Numbered from the stretch's first letter, positions 25,312 to 34,355 are shown. The stretch: DNA of 64,000 bases from an uncultured Opitutia bacterium (GCA_903825285.1 CAIJZY010000055.1:1-64000), one strand, 5' to 3'. Notes: generated from the sequence alone by a model not told the origin. Translations and numbers: made by a program.

Positions 25312-25396
25312 GGGGAGAGGCGGAAAACCGATTCGACCTAACCGCACCCCCACCCCCCGCGCAACTCCGAAGGGGTGGCGGGACGCCGCCGGGCAC

Positions 25397-25428
25397 AAAA
25401 AAGCCGCCGCGGGCGAACCCACGGCGGC
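25397..25428 (-). terminator. Rho-independent terminator of the SWIB gene
   Basis: On the minus strand a 10-bp GC-rich stem (GCCGCCG-GGG with one internal mismatch, tetraloop TTCG) at 25403-25428 is followed by six T residues (25397-25402). It lies 20 bp past the SWIB stop codon and before the kinase gene. Confidence 0.88.
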
Positions 25429-25447
25429 CGGGATAAAGACGGTGGTC

Positions 25448-25717
25448 TTACGAGACGTGGCCCGAGACGAGCTTGGTCATCTCGAACATGCTGACCTTGC
25501 TCTTGCCGTTGAACACGGGCTTGAGCGCGTCGTCCGCATTGATCTGCGTGCGGACCTTCTTGTCCTGCAGGCCATTCTTCTTGATGTAGGCCCAGAGCTT
25601 CTTGGTGAGCTCCGTGCGCGGAAGCGGGGACGAGCCGACGACGGCAGCGAGTTTGGCGTCGGGCGTGACGGGTTTCATGAACGCAGCGTTCGGTTTACGA
25701 GCGGATTTTTTAGCCAT
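25448..25717 (-). CDS. Single-domain SWIB/MDM2-fold protein
   Basis: 89 residues with a short basic N-terminus (MAKKSARKPNAAF) and one SWIB domain: PDAKLAAVVGSSPLPRTELTKKLWAYIKKNGLQDKKVRTQINADDALKPVF, then MFEMTKLVSGHV. The domain is best known from eukaryotic SWI/SNF complexes and from Chlamydia and related PVC bacteria, where stand-alone copies are thought to bind nucleoid proteins or DNA. The basic tail supports a nucleoid location. It has its own 3' terminator and a ~150-bp upstream gap to the ABC gene, so it is probably monocistronic and well expressed. Confidence 0.92.
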   Translation of the reverse strand: MAKKSARKPNAAFMKPVTPDAKLAAVVGSSPLPRTELTKKLWAYIKKNGLQDKKVRTQINADDALKPVFNGKSKVSMFEMTKLVSGHVS

Positions 25718-25867
25718 AGTGATTGTGGGTTTAGGGTGCTGTGTTACGATAGCAACGCATTTCTAGAGGGAAAACGGGGCGTTTGCCTAGGAGAAACTTG
25801 AAAAATCTGGGCCGCTTTCCCTCGGTGGCGGACCGGCCGCGGCGGCGGCCAACCGCGCGCCGCGCGC

Positions 25868-27700
25868 TCACGCGCCGTCGTCCACCTGCACGAACTGCTG
25901 GTACAGCGCCGCGTAGTGCCCGCGCTGCGCGAGCAGCTCGAGGTGCGTGCCGCGCTCAATGATACGCCCCTGGTCGAGCACGAGCACGAGGTCGGCCTGG
26001 CGGATGGTGCTGAGCCGGTGCGCGACGACGAAGCTGGTGCGGCCGCGCAGGAGCGTGACGAGCGCCTGCTGCAGCCGCGCCTCCGTCAGGGCGTCGATCG
26101 CGCTGGTGGCCTCGTCGAGGACGAGCAGCCGCGGGTTCGCCAGCAGCGCGCGGGTGAAGCAGACGAGCTGGCGCTGGCCGACCGACAGCCCCGCGCCGCG
26201 CTCGCCGATCTCCGTCTGCAGGCCCTGCGGCAGCGCCTCCAGCAGGTCGAGGCAGTCGAGCTGCCGCGCCGCCGCGCGCACCTCGGCCTCGGTCGCCTCG
26301 GGCCGGCTGAGCCGGATGTTCTCCAGCACCGTGCCGGTGAAGAGGAAGTTTTGCTGCTGCACCATGCCCATCTGCCGGTGCAGCGACTCGCCCGTGAGCG
26401 CGCGGATCTCGTGGCCGTCGATCAGGAGCTGGCCGCTCGTCGGCAGGTAGAACTTCGCCACGAGGTTGATGATCGAGCTCTTGCCGCTCCCGGTGTGGCC
26501 GACCAGCGCGATCGTCTGGCCGGGCTCGGCGGTGAAGCTCACGTCGTGCAGCACCGGCCGCGCGGGCTGGTAGCCGAAGGTGATGCCGCGGAACTCCACC
26601 CGCAGGCCGGTCCCGGCCCCGGGCGGCAGCGGGCGCGCCGCGGGGTCGTCCTCCCAGTCGGGCTGCGTGTCGATCAGCCCGAAGACGCGCTCCGCGCCGG
26701 CCATCGCGATCAGCGCCTGGTTGTACTGGTTGCCGATGGTGGCGATGGGCGAGAAGAACAGGTTGGCGAGGAAGAAGAACTGGATGAGGTCGCCGATCGT
26801 CATGGCGCCGTGGAACGTCCGCCAGCCGCCGAGCATGAGCAGCACCGCGATGAAGAACTGGCTGTTCAGCTCCAGCAGCGGCGTGAGGATCGCCGAGGTG
26901 CGCGCCTGCTCGATGTTGTAGCGCGAGTGGTCGGCCAGGAGCATGCGGAACAGGCCGAGGTTCGTCTCCTGCCGCACGAAGCCCTGCGTCACCCGCATGC
27001 CGTTCACCGACTCCGCCAGCGTCGAGGTCACGCGGCTGAAGCTCTCCTGCGCCGCGCGCGACAGCTGGCTGAGCCGCATCCGGAAGTGGTTGTTCACGAA
27101 CCAGAGCACCGGCGCCATCGCGAGCACGACGAGGAAGAGCAGCCAGTCGCACCAGGCCATGACGACCGCGGCGAACACCATCTGGCCAAACTGGATGATG
27201 CTGACGAACAGCACGTCCTGGATGCCGGCGCGCACGGTCTCGACGTCGGTGGTGACGCGGCTGAGGATGCGGCCGAGCTTCGTGCGGTGGAAGAAGCTCA
27301 TCGGCATGCTCTGCACGCGGACGAAGATGGCGGTGCGCAGGGCGCTGACGACCTGCTCGCCCAGCTCGAGCGCGTAGCGCTGGCGGTAGTGGAACATGCC
27401 GTCGGTCACGACCGCGAGGACGCCGTAGCCGAGCACCGCCCACGGCAGCACGTCGAGCTCGTGGCGCGCGATCGGCCCGGCGATGATGCGGCCCATGGCC
27501 CAGGTGATGGCCGGGATCTGCATCGCGCGGATGGCGGTGAGCACGATCAGCGCGTTGCGCTTGGCCGCGAAGGGGCGCGTGTAGGTGAAGAGCCGGCGGA
27601 TCAGGCCCCACTCGAGCGGCTTGAACTGCGGCTCGTCCTCGTCGTCGCGCTCGCGGTGGACGAGCGGCCCGAGGGGGCGGTGGGGCGGGGCGGCGCTCAT
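25868..27700 (-). CDS. ABC exporter half-transporter, subunit with non-canonical signature
   Basis: 610 residues: a type IV exporter membrane domain (~35-335, six helices) and a nucleotide-binding domain. Walker A is GHTGSGKS (401-408), Walker B LLVLDE with intact catalytic Glu530, and the switch His lies in FVVAHRLST. The signature is LSVGQ (505-509) instead of LSGGQ. The start overlaps the upstream half-transporter stop by 4 nt. The altered signature pairs with the Asp-substituted Walker B of the partner, which is the expected layout of a heterodimer with one degenerate ATP site (TM287/288, BmrCD type). The likely cargo is a lipid, drug or peptide; the direction is export. Confidence 0.93.
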   Translation of the reverse strand: MSAAPPHRPLGPLVHRERDDEDEPQFKPLEWGLIRRLFTYTRPFAAKRNALIVLTAIRAMQIPAITWAMGRIIAGPIARHELDVLPWAVLGYGVLAVVTDGMFHYRQRYALELGEQVVSALRTAIFVRVQSMPMSFFHRTKLGRILSRVTTDVETVRAGIQDVLFVSIIQFGQMVFAAVVMAWCDWLLFLVVLAMAPVLWFVNNHFRMRLSQLSRAAQESFSRVTSTLAESVNGMRVTQGFVRQETNLGLFRMLLADHSRYNIEQARTSAILTPLLELNSQFFIAVLLMLGGWRTFHGAMTIGDLIQFFFLANLFFSPIATIGNQYNQALIAMAGAERVFGLIDTQPDWEDDPAARPLPPGAGTGLRVEFRGITFGYQPARPVLHDVSFTAEPGQTIALVGHTGSGKSSIINLVAKFYLPTSGQLLIDGHEIRALTGESLHRQMGMVQQQNFLFTGTVLENIRLSRPEATEAEVRAAARQLDCLDLLEALPQGLQTEIGERGAGLSVGQRQLVCFTRALLANPRLLVLDEATSAIDALTEARLQQALVTLLRGRTSFVVAHRLSTIRQADLVLVLDQGRIIERGTHLELLAQRGHYAALYQQFVQVDDGA

Positions 27701-29598
27701 GCGGCTCCCTCCGGCGCCGGCGGCTCGAGCTCGCGGGCGTCCACCAGCTGCAGGCTGGCCACGTGGCGGTACGGGCCGGGCACGCGCATCAGCTCCGCGT
27801 GCACGCCGCGCTGCACGATGCGGCCGTTCTCCATCACGATGATGAAGTCGGCGCGGCGCAGCGTGCTGAGGCGGTGGGCCACGATGAACGTCGTGCGGCC
27901 CGCGATGGCCCGGTCAAGCGCCTCGAAGATCTCGTGCTCGGTCTCGCTGTCGATGGCCGCGGTCGGGTCGTCGAGCAGCAGGATCGCGGGCTCGAGCAGC
28001 ACGGCGCGGGCGATGGCCAGCCGCTGCCGCTGGCCGCCGGAGAGGGTGTTGCCGCTCTCGCCCAGCACCGTGTCGTAGCCCTGCGGCAGCTGCATGATGA
28101 AGTCGTGGGCCGCGGCGATCCGCGCGGCCTTCTCGATCTGCGCGGGCGTGGCGCCGGGGTGGCCAAACGCGATGTTGGCCGCCACGGTGTTCGAGAAGAG
28201 GAAGCTCTCCTGGAACACGAGGCCGATGTTGCGCCGGAGGTCGTCGAGGTGCAGGTGCCGGACGTCGATGCCGTCCACCAGCAGCCGCCCGCCGGTGACG
28301 TCGTAGAAGCGCGGGATGAGGCTCATCAGCACGCTCTTGCCCGCGCCGGTCGCGCCGAGGATGGCCACGCACTGGCCCGGGGCGACGTCGAGGCTGATGT
28401 CGCGCAGCACGGGGTCGATGCCGCTGTACGAGAACTCCACGCGCTCGAACCGCACCGCGCCCTGCAGCCGCGGGCAGGGCATGGCGTCGGGGGCGCTCCG
28501 CACCTCCACGGGGGCATCGAGGACCTCGAACACGCGGCGCGCGCCGATCAGCGACTGCTGCACGGAGTTCACCACGCCGGCGATGTTGTTCACCTGGCCG
28601 GAGAACTGCTCGAGCAGGCCGGCGAACACGACCAGGCCCGTGCCGAGCGGCAGCCGCCCCTGCACCACCAGCCAGCCGCCGTAGCTGAGCAGCATGACCA
28701 TGTTGACGCGGGTGAGGATGCCGACGGCGGGCGAGAACAGGCTGACGCGCCAGAAGATGCCGAGCTGCTGTTCATACACGGCGCGGTTGGCGGTCTCGAA
28801 CCGCGCGCGGTTCTCCGCCTCGCGGCCAAAGCCCTTGGTCACCGCGATGCCCTGGATGCTCTCGGCCAGGTACTGCACCATCCGCTCGACCAGCGTGCGG
28901 TTCAGCGCGTACGAGGGCTGGATCTTCTTCGAGAACCAGAGCGACATCACGGCCAGCAGCGGGGTCGTCGCCAGGCAGGCCAGCGTCAGGCCGGGGCTCA
29001 GGCTCACCATGTAGATGATGTAGACGGTGAGGGAGACCAGCATGATGACGCTCTGGAAGAGGACCTGGTCGAGGAACATCCGGACGGACTGCACGTCGCC
29101 GGTGACGCGGGTGATGATCGAGCCGGTGGAGTTGGCGTCGAAGAACCGGAAGCTGAGCTGCTGGAGCTTGTCGTAGATGACGGCGCGCAGGTCCACCACC
29201 AGCTGCTGCTGGAGGAGGATGTTGACGGAGATCTGGTAGGCGTAGTTGAGCAGCGCGCGGCAGAGCGCGAGCAGCAGGATGATGCCCGCCAGCAGCGCGA
29301 TCACGTGCATCGGCGGCCAGTCGGTCGGCAGCCACGCGGCGGCGACCGGCCGCACGCCCGCGCTTGCCCCGGCCGCGGCGGAGGCGTGGGGCGCCGCGAG
29401 ATGCAGGCGGATATAGTCGATGCCCAGGCCGGTCAGGCTGAGGCCCGCCAGCCCCATCGTGAGCAGCACGAGCTGGATGCTGAGGACCTTCAGGCAGCCG
29501 AGGCGGTAGCGCCAGGTCAGCCGGAGCAGCCGCCGGACGAGCGCGCCGTTGGACAACGGGGCGGACGGGGGCGGAGCGGCGGCAAACATGCCCGCCAC
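27697..29598 (-). CDS. ABC exporter half-transporter, subunit with degenerate Walker B
   Basis: 633 residues: membrane domain ~25-350 with an insert at ~65-95 between TM1 and TM2 (Ala/His-rich, expected to be periplasmic), then the ATPase. Walker A is GATGAGKS (415-422) and the signature is a canonical LSGGQ (519-523). Walker B is ILLLDD, so the catalytic Glu is replaced by Asp544. In heterodimeric exporters this substitution marks the non-hydrolysing site. Translationally coupled to the partner gene. Start codons at 29598 and 29589 are both possible; neither changes the domain reading. Confidence 0.93.
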   Translation of the reverse strand: MAGMFAAAPPPSAPLSNGALVRRLLRLTWRYRLGCLKVLSIQLVLLTMGLAGLSLTGLGIDYIRLHLAAPHASAAAGASAGVRPVAAAWLPTDWPPMHVIALLAGIILLLALCRALLNYAYQISVNILLQQQLVVDLRAVIYDKLQQLSFRFFDANSTGSIITRVTGDVQSVRMFLDQVLFQSVIMLVSLTVYIIYMVSLSPGLTLACLATTPLLAVMSLWFSKKIQPSYALNRTLVERMVQYLAESIQGIAVTKGFGREAENRARFETANRAVYEQQLGIFWRVSLFSPAVGILTRVNMVMLLSYGGWLVVQGRLPLGTGLVVFAGLLEQFSGQVNNIAGVVNSVQQSLIGARRVFEVLDAPVEVRSAPDAMPCPRLQGAVRFERVEFSYSGIDPVLRDISLDVAPGQCVAILGATGAGKSVLMSLIPRFYDVTGGRLLVDGIDVRHLHLDDLRRNIGLVFQESFLFSNTVAANIAFGHPGATPAQIEKAARIAAAHDFIMQLPQGYDTVLGESGNTLSGGQRQRLAIARAVLLEPAILLLDDPTAAIDSETEHEIFEALDRAIAGRTTFIVAHRLSTLRRADFIIVMENGRIVQRGVHAELMRVPGPYRHVASLQLVDARELEPPAPEGAA

Positions 29599-29650
29599 GG
29601 TAGGGCCGGGGGGCGCAAAGACACGAAATTTTTCCGGCCCGCCGGGCCGG

Positions 29651-30172
29651 TCACCGCTGCAGCGGCGGCGTCGGGCCGTTCGCCTGCTCCCGCCGCGCGC
29701 GGCGGCGGGCGATCTCCTCCTTCACGCGGTTGAAGCGGGCGGCCTCGTCCGCGGCCGTGGGATTGAGCACGACCGTCGGGCCCGCGCCGACCGCCGGGCC
29801 GCCCCCGCCCGGGGCGCCGCCCGCGGCCGCGACCTTGGCGGCATGCAGCGGCAGCGTCAGCACGCGCCCCTGGTAATCCACCGTCACCTCGTCGCGTCCC
29901 GCGTCGTGCGTCCGGACCACGAAGTCATGACCCGCCTCGTTGAGGCGCGACCAGGTGCCGGTGTGCCGAACCGGGTCAAAGATGCTGAACAGGTATCCGC
30001 CCTGGTCCACCAGGATGCCGCGGAGCTCCAGCGGGGTGTTTTCCGCCGGGGCGCCGGCGGCCGCCGGGGGCAGGAACGGGGAGTTCGGCGCCAGCCCTTC
30101 GGCGGCCGCCGCCCGACCGACCCCGAGGGCCAGGGAGGCAAGGAGGCAGGCGCAGCGAAGGGTCCGGATCAT
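29651..30172 (-). CDS. Small secreted protein with PulC-like core
   Basis: 173 residues from the ATG at 30172 (an in-frame ATG at 30187 adds 5). A signal peptide ends around GRAAAA. The central stretch LELRGILVDQGGYLFSIFDPVRHTGTWSRLNEAG, then VTVDYQGRVLTLPLHAAKV, has the rhythm of PulC/GspC-type homology domains (short beta strands ending in a 'G-x-x-LPL' strand). The rest is Ala/Gly/Pro-rich with a basic Arg/Glu C-terminus. Similar proteins in PVC bacteria are uncharacterised; no function can be named. It has no evident partner, lying between the ABC exporter and mgtE. Confidence 0.65.
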   Translation of the reverse strand: MIRTLRCACLLASLALGVGRAAAAEGLAPNSPFLPPAAAGAPAENTPLELRGILVDQGGYLFSIFDPVRHTGTWSRLNEAGHDFVVRTHDAGRDEVTVDYQGRVLTLPLHAAKVAAAGGAPGGGGPAVGAGPTVVLNPTAADEAARFNRVKEEIARRRARREQANGPTPPLQR

Positions 30173-30258
30173 GGAAGGGAGACTCATTAAGACGGCACGG
30201 GGCGGCGTCAAGTGACGCCCGGGCCAGCCGGCTCGGCCCAGGGGTTCGTCCTCGGGGA

Positions 30259-31653
30259 CTACAGCATGGTTCCCCGGAGAATCACGAAGGCCACCGAGAA
30301 ATAGATGATGAGGCCGGTGACGTCCACGAGGGTGGCCACAAACGGCGCGCTGGAGGTCGCGGGGTCGAACCCGAGGCGCTTGAGCACCAGCGGCAGCATC
30401 GAGCCCATCAGCGAGCCCCACAGGACGATGCCGACGAGCGCAATGCCGACCGTCGAGGCCACGAGCAGCCAGTGCGGCCCGTAGATGTTGGAGAACAGGG
30501 ACCAGGCCGCGATGCGCACGAAGCCGATCACGCCCAGGATCATGCCAAGAGCGAAGCCCGCCACGAACTCGCGCCGCATGATCCGCCACCAGTCGCGCAG
30601 CTTGAACTCGCCCAGGGCCAGCGCGCGGATGACCAGCGTGGCCGCCTGCGAGCCGGCGTTGCCGCCGGAGCTGATCACCAGCGGCACGAACAGGGCGAGC
30701 ACCACGGCCTTCGCGATCTCGTCCTCAAAGTAGCTCATCGCCGTCGCGGTCAGCATCTCCCCCAGGAACAGCACGACCAGCCAGCTCGCGCGCTTCTTCA
30801 CCATCCGCGACAGCGCGATGGTGGTGTAGGGCTCGTCCAGCGCCTCGCTGCCGCCCAGCTTCTGGATGTCCTCCGTGGCCTCCTCTTCGGCGACGTCCAG
30901 CATGTCGTCCACCGTCACGATGCCGATGAGCTTCCGGTTCTCGTCCACCACCGGCAGCGCCACGCGGTCGAACTTCTTGAAGAGTTCCAGCGCCTTCTCC
31001 CGGTCGTCCGTCGGCGACAGCATCGTGTAGTTGCCGTCGAGCAGGTCGCGCACCGTTGCGTCGAGCGGGCACAGCAGGAAGCGCCGGACCCGGATGTCGT
31101 CGATCAGGTGGCCCTTGTCATCCACGACGAAGATGACGTTGAGCGTCTCCCGGTCGTAGCCGTGCTCGCGGATGAAATCGAGCGCCTCCCGCACGGTCCA
31201 CTCCGCGCGCACCGCGACGTAGTCGAGGGTCATCATGCGCCCGACGCTGTGGTCCGGGTAGGCCAGCAGGGACTGCGCGACCTGGCGCTCGTCGGGCGTG
31301 AGCATCGAGAGCAGCTGCATGGCCACGTCGAGCGGCAGCTCGTTGAGGAAGGCCGTGCGGTCGTCGGGCGGCAGCGCGTTCAGCAGCGCCGCGACCTGCG
31401 GCTGCGTCAGGGTCTTGAGCACCTTCCGCTGCGTCTCATGCTCGAGGTAGGAGAACGTCGCCGCCGCCAGCTCCTGGGGGCAGGACCGGAAGAGCACCGC
31501 CAGCTGCTCGACCGGCAGCTCCGCCAGGATCGGCGCGAGGTCGGCGGGCAGCCACGGCGCCAGCTTCAGCTTCAAGGCGGGAAAATCCTTGGTGAGCAGC
31601 AGGGCGGAAATCTCCCCCCTCACTTTTGCGGTGTCGGCCGGCATGGGACGCAT
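30259..31653 (-). CDS. mgtE: MgtE-family magnesium channel/transporter
   Basis: 464 residues if started at 31653; ATGs at 31713 and 31644 are alternatives. Order: N-terminal helical MgtE_N domain (LLNALPPDDRTAFLNELPLDVAMQLLSML), two CBS domains (~residues 115-240, SVGRMMTLDYVAVRAEWTVREALDFI and PVVDENRKLIGIVTVDDMLDV), a connecting helix, then five membrane helices with the signature PLVISSGGNAGSQAATLVIRALALGE. The channel admits Mg2+ when cytoplasmic magnesium is low, with the CBS region as gate. It is divergent from the TetR gene, but its start lies ~115 bp from that gene's start. I saw no M-box leader. Confidence 0.94.
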   Translation of the reverse strand: MRPMPADTAKVRGEISALLLTKDFPALKLKLAPWLPADLAPILAELPVEQLAVLFRSCPQELAAATFSYLEHETQRKVLKTLTQPQVAALLNALPPDDRTAFLNELPLDVAMQLLSMLTPDERQVAQSLLAYPDHSVGRMMTLDYVAVRAEWTVREALDFIREHGYDRETLNVIFVVDDKGHLIDDIRVRRFLLCPLDATVRDLLDGNYTMLSPTDDREKALELFKKFDRVALPVVDENRKLIGIVTVDDMLDVAEEEATEDIQKLGGSEALDEPYTTIALSRMVKKRASWLVVLFLGEMLTATAMSYFEDEIAKAVVLALFVPLVISSGGNAGSQAATLVIRALALGEFKLRDWWRIMRREFVAGFALGMILGVIGFVRIAAWSLFSNIYGPHWLLVASTVGIALVGIVLWGSLMGSMLPLVLKRLGFDPATSSAPFVATLVDVTGLIIYFSVAFVILRGTML

Positions 31654-31724
31654 GCTGCCGCGCCACCCCCGCGTGGCAATCCCCGGGATCATTTCCGCGC
31701 CACTGGTCGTCACCGGAAATTAAC

Positions 31725-31758
31725 TTGCCAGGAAACTTAAAGTACGTTTAAAGTTTCC
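31725..31758 (+). promoter_or_regulatory. Promoter and candidate operator of the TetR efflux operon
   Basis: TTGCCA (31725-31730) and TTTAAA (31747-31752) are spaced by 16 bp. The stretch 31731-31758 starts with GGAAACTT and ends with AAGTTTCC, an imperfect 28-bp palindrome spanning the -10 element. The ATG of the TetR gene follows 9 bp later, so autorepression is likely. Confidence 0.6.
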
Positions 31759-31767
31759 ATAGATCCC

Positions 31768-32406
31768 ATGCCCTCCCCTGCCCCCGCCGTCGCCCCCGAA
31801 CCCACCGCCGTGCGCACCCGCATCGTGCAGGCCGCCCGGGCGCAGCTGTTCGCCTACGGCTACACGGCGCTGACGATGGACGGCCTCGCGGCGGAGCTGG
31901 GCATGAGCAAGAAGACGCTGTACGTGCACTTCCCGGGCAAGGACGAGCTCATCGGCGAGATCCTGCGGGCGTTCGTCGCCGAGGTCCGCGCCTCCGCGGA
32001 TGAGCTGCTGGGCGACCCGGCGCTGAGCTTCACCGTCAAGCTGCACCGCTTCAGCGAGGCGATGGTGAAGCGCCTGCGGGTCCATCCGCTGCTGTTCCGC
32101 GACCTGCAGCGCTCCGCCCCCCACATCTACCGCCAGATCGAGGAGCTGCGGCACAAGAACATCCCGTATGTCTTCGGCCGGCTCCTGCGCCAGGGCCAGG
32201 CGGCGCGGATGGTGCGGGCCGACCTCGATCCGGATTTCGCCGTCGAGTTCTGGCGGCCCGCGATCCAGGCCCTGATGCACCCCGACACGCTGGAGCGCCT
32301 GCAGCTCTCGCCCGACGAGATTTTCCGCCGCGCCATCAACCTCTTCTTCGGCGGGATCCTCACCCCCGCCGGCCGCAAAGACTATGAAAAGCACCTCCCC
32401 GTCTGA
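31768..32406 (+). CDS. TetR/AcrR-family repressor of the efflux operon
   Basis: 212 residues. The N-terminal helix-turn-helix is RIVQAARAQLFAYGYTALTMDGLAAELGMSKKTLYVHFPGKDELI (residues ~12-57), standard for TetR. The C-terminal domain (~80-205) resembles a TetR ligand-binding region (AINLFFGGILTPAGR near the end). It is the first gene of a seven-gene unit; the adaptor gene starts inside its last 23 nt. In Enterobacteria the related TetR regulator CecR (YbiH) controls ybhGFSR, the same ABC-2 exporter type, so a shared ancestry of the arrangement is likely. Inducer unknown. Confidence 0.92.
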   Translation: MPSPAPAVAPEPTAVRTRIVQAARAQLFAYGYTALTMDGLAAELGMSKKTLYVHFPGKDELIGEILRAFVAEVRASADELLGDPALSFTVKLHRFSEAMVKRLRVHPLLFRDLQRSAPHIYRQIEELRHKNIPYVFGRLLRQGQAARMVRADLDPDFAVEFWRPAIQALMHPDTLERLQLSPDEIFRRAINLFFGGILTPAGRKDYEKHLPV

Positions 32407-33397
32407 TGTTCTCCGCCCCGTCCGGCCCGGCCTCCTGGCCGCCGCGCTGGCCGTGGCCGCCCTGCTCCCGGCCTGCACGCGCTCCGGCGCGGGCGCCGCG
32501 GGCGAACTCGTCCTCTCGGGCAACCTGGAGGTCGACGACGCCCAGCTCGGCTTCAAGACCGCCGGCCGGGTCGTCGCGCGCCCCGTCTCCGAGGGCGACC
32601 GGGTCCGCGCCGGGCAGCTGATCGCGCAGCTGGACGACGCCGAGCAGCAGTCCCAGCTCGCGCTGCGCCGGGCCGAGCTGGCCGCCGCCGAGGCCGGGCT
32701 CGCCGAGCTCGAGGCCGGCTCGCGGCCGCAGGAGATCGCCGCTTCCGCCGCCACGGTGCGCAGCGCCGAGGCCGAGCGGGACCGCCTGCGCCTCGACTTC
32801 ACGCGCCAGCAGGAGCTGCGCAACAAGGCGGTGATCTCGGACCGCGACTTCGAGTCCACCCAGGCCCAGCTCAAGGTCGCCGAGGCCCGCGCCGCCGAGG
32901 CCAACGAGCGCCTGAAGCTCGTGCAGGAAGGCCCGCGCGTCGAAACCATCCGCCAGGCCCGCGCCCGCGCCGACCAGGCCCGCGCCGCGGTCGCGCTCGC
33001 CACCACCCAGCTGGACAACACCCGCCTGTTTTCCCCGCTCTCGGGCACCGTGCTCTCGCACAACATCGAGCCCGGAGAATTCGTCGCCCCGGGCACGCCG
33101 GTCGTCACCGTCGCCGAGACCGGCCAGATGTGGGTCCGCGCGTACCTGAACCAGACGGACCTCGGCCGCCTGCGCCACGGCCAGCCGGTCGTGGTGCGCA
33201 CGGACAGCTTCCCCGGCCGCGACTTCCCCGGCACCGTGGGCTTCATCTCCTCCGAGGCCGAGTTCACGCCGAAGACCGTCCAGACCCCCAAGGAGCGCGT
33301 GAAGCTCGTCTTCCGGATCAAGGTCGACGTCGCCAATCCCAAGGACGAGCTCAAGCCCGGCATGCCGGCGGACGTGATCATCCCCGCGGCCAACTGA
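32384..33397 (+). CDS. HlyD/YbhG-type membrane fusion protein, probable lipoprotein
   Basis: 337 residues. The signal region ends LLPACTR, a lipobox-like sequence with Cys32 as the likely lipidated residue. The periplasmic adaptor has two half-lipoyl segments (LVLSGNLEVDDAQLGFKTAGRVVARPVSEGDRVRAGQLIAQLDD and TRLFSPLSGTVLSHNIEPGEFVAPGTPVVTV) around a long alpha-hairpin (~85-205, strongly Ala/Glu/Arg-rich). It would link the inner-membrane ABC-2 pump to the TolC-like channel encoded at the operon's end. It overlaps the TetR gene by 23 nt. Confidence 0.92.
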   Translation: MKSTSPSDVLRPVRPGLLAAALAVAALLPACTRSGAGAAGELVLSGNLEVDDAQLGFKTAGRVVARPVSEGDRVRAGQLIAQLDDAEQQSQLALRRAELAAAEAGLAELEAGSRPQEIAASAATVRSAEAERDRLRLDFTRQQELRNKAVISDRDFESTQAQLKVAEARAAEANERLKLVQEGPRVETIRQARARADQARAAVALATTQLDNTRLFSPLSGTVLSHNIEPGEFVAPGTPVVTVAETGQMWVRAYLNQTDLGRLRHGQPVVVRTDSFPGRDFPGTVGFISSEAEFTPKTVQTPKERVKLVFRIKVDVANPKDELKPGMPADVIIPAAN

Positions 33398-33411
33398 CCG
33401 GCCCCGCCGCC

Positions 33412-34347
33412 ATGCCCGCACCCGCCCTCGAGGTCTCCGGCCTGCGCCGGGTCTTCGGCGACCTCGTCGCCGTAGACGGCCTCGACTTGGCCGTCGCCGA
33501 GGGCGAGATCTTCGGGCTGGTCGGCCCGGACGGCGCCGGCAAGACGACGACGATGCGCATGCTGACCGGGGTCCTGCCGGCCACGGCGGGCACCGCGCGG
33601 GTGGCGGGCTGCGACGTGGCGCACGACCGCGAGCGGCTCAAGGAGCACATCGGCTACATGAGCCAGCGCTTCGGCCTCTATCCGGACCTGACGGTGGCGG
33701 AGAACATCGACTTCTACGCCGACATCTACGGCGTGCCCCGCCGGGACCGCGCCGCGCGCACGGAGCGCCTGCTGGCCTTCAGCAACCTCATGCCCTTCCA
33801 GCACCGGCTGGCGGGCAACCTCTCCGGCGGGATGAAGCAGAAGCTCGGGCTCGCCTGCGCGCTGATCCACACGCCGCGCGTGCTGTTCCTCGACGAGCCC
33901 ACGAACGGCGTCGATCCCGTCTCGCGCCGCGACTTCTGGCGCATCCTCTACCAGCTCGTCCGCGAGCGGGTCACGATCTTCGTCTCCACGGCGTACCTCG
34001 ACGAGGCCGAGCGCTGCAACCGCCTCGCCCTCCTCCACCAGGGCCGGCTGCTCGGGCTGGGCACGCCCGACGAGGTCAAGGCGCTGATGCCCGGCGCGCT
34101 GCTTGAGCTGCGTACATCCGCGCCGCGCCGCACCGCCGCGCTGCTCCGCGGGCAGCTGCGCGACGCCACCGTCGGGCTCTTCGGCGACCGCGTGCACCTG
34201 GCGACGCGGACGGTCGCCGCCACCGAGGCGGACGCCCGCCGCCGCCTCGCCGACGCCGGCGTCGAGGTCCTGTCGCTCCGCCCCATCGAGCCCTCGCTGG
34301 AGGACGTGTTTGTCGCCGTGCTCGCCGAGCGCGCGCCGTCCCCCTGA
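33412..34347 (+). CDS. ABC-2 exporter ATP-binding protein, first of two
   Basis: 311 residues. Walker A is GPDGAGKT (38-45; Asp where Asn is usual), Q-loop GYMSQRFGLYPDLTVAENIDFYADIYGVP, signature LSGG (137-140), Walker B LFLDEP (Glu162). The C-terminal ~75 residues form the small DUF4162-like tail common to ABC-2 ATPases. Together with the next gene it corresponds to the two halves of the fused YbhF ATPase of Enterobacteria. The start at 33412 lies 14 bp after the adaptor stop. Confidence 0.93.
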   Translation: MPAPALEVSGLRRVFGDLVAVDGLDLAVAEGEIFGLVGPDGAGKTTTMRMLTGVLPATAGTARVAGCDVAHDRERLKEHIGYMSQRFGLYPDLTVAENIDFYADIYGVPRRDRAARTERLLAFSNLMPFQHRLAGNLSGGMKQKLGLACALIHTPRVLFLDEPTNGVDPVSRRDFWRILYQLVRERVTIFVSTAYLDEAERCNRLALLHQGRLLGLGTPDEVKALMPGALLELRTSAPRRTAALLRGQLRDATVGLFGDRVHLATRTVAATEADARRRLADAGVEVLSLRPIEPSLEDVFVAVLAERAPSP

Positions 34348-34355
34348 TCGCGCCC

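Noticed and set aside
22336-25341. 1001-codon plus-strand frame across the EamA and kinase genes
   Set aside because: The opposite strand encodes a kinase with complete catalytic motifs; this frame shows only Arg/Gln/Ala/Gly low complexity and no domains.
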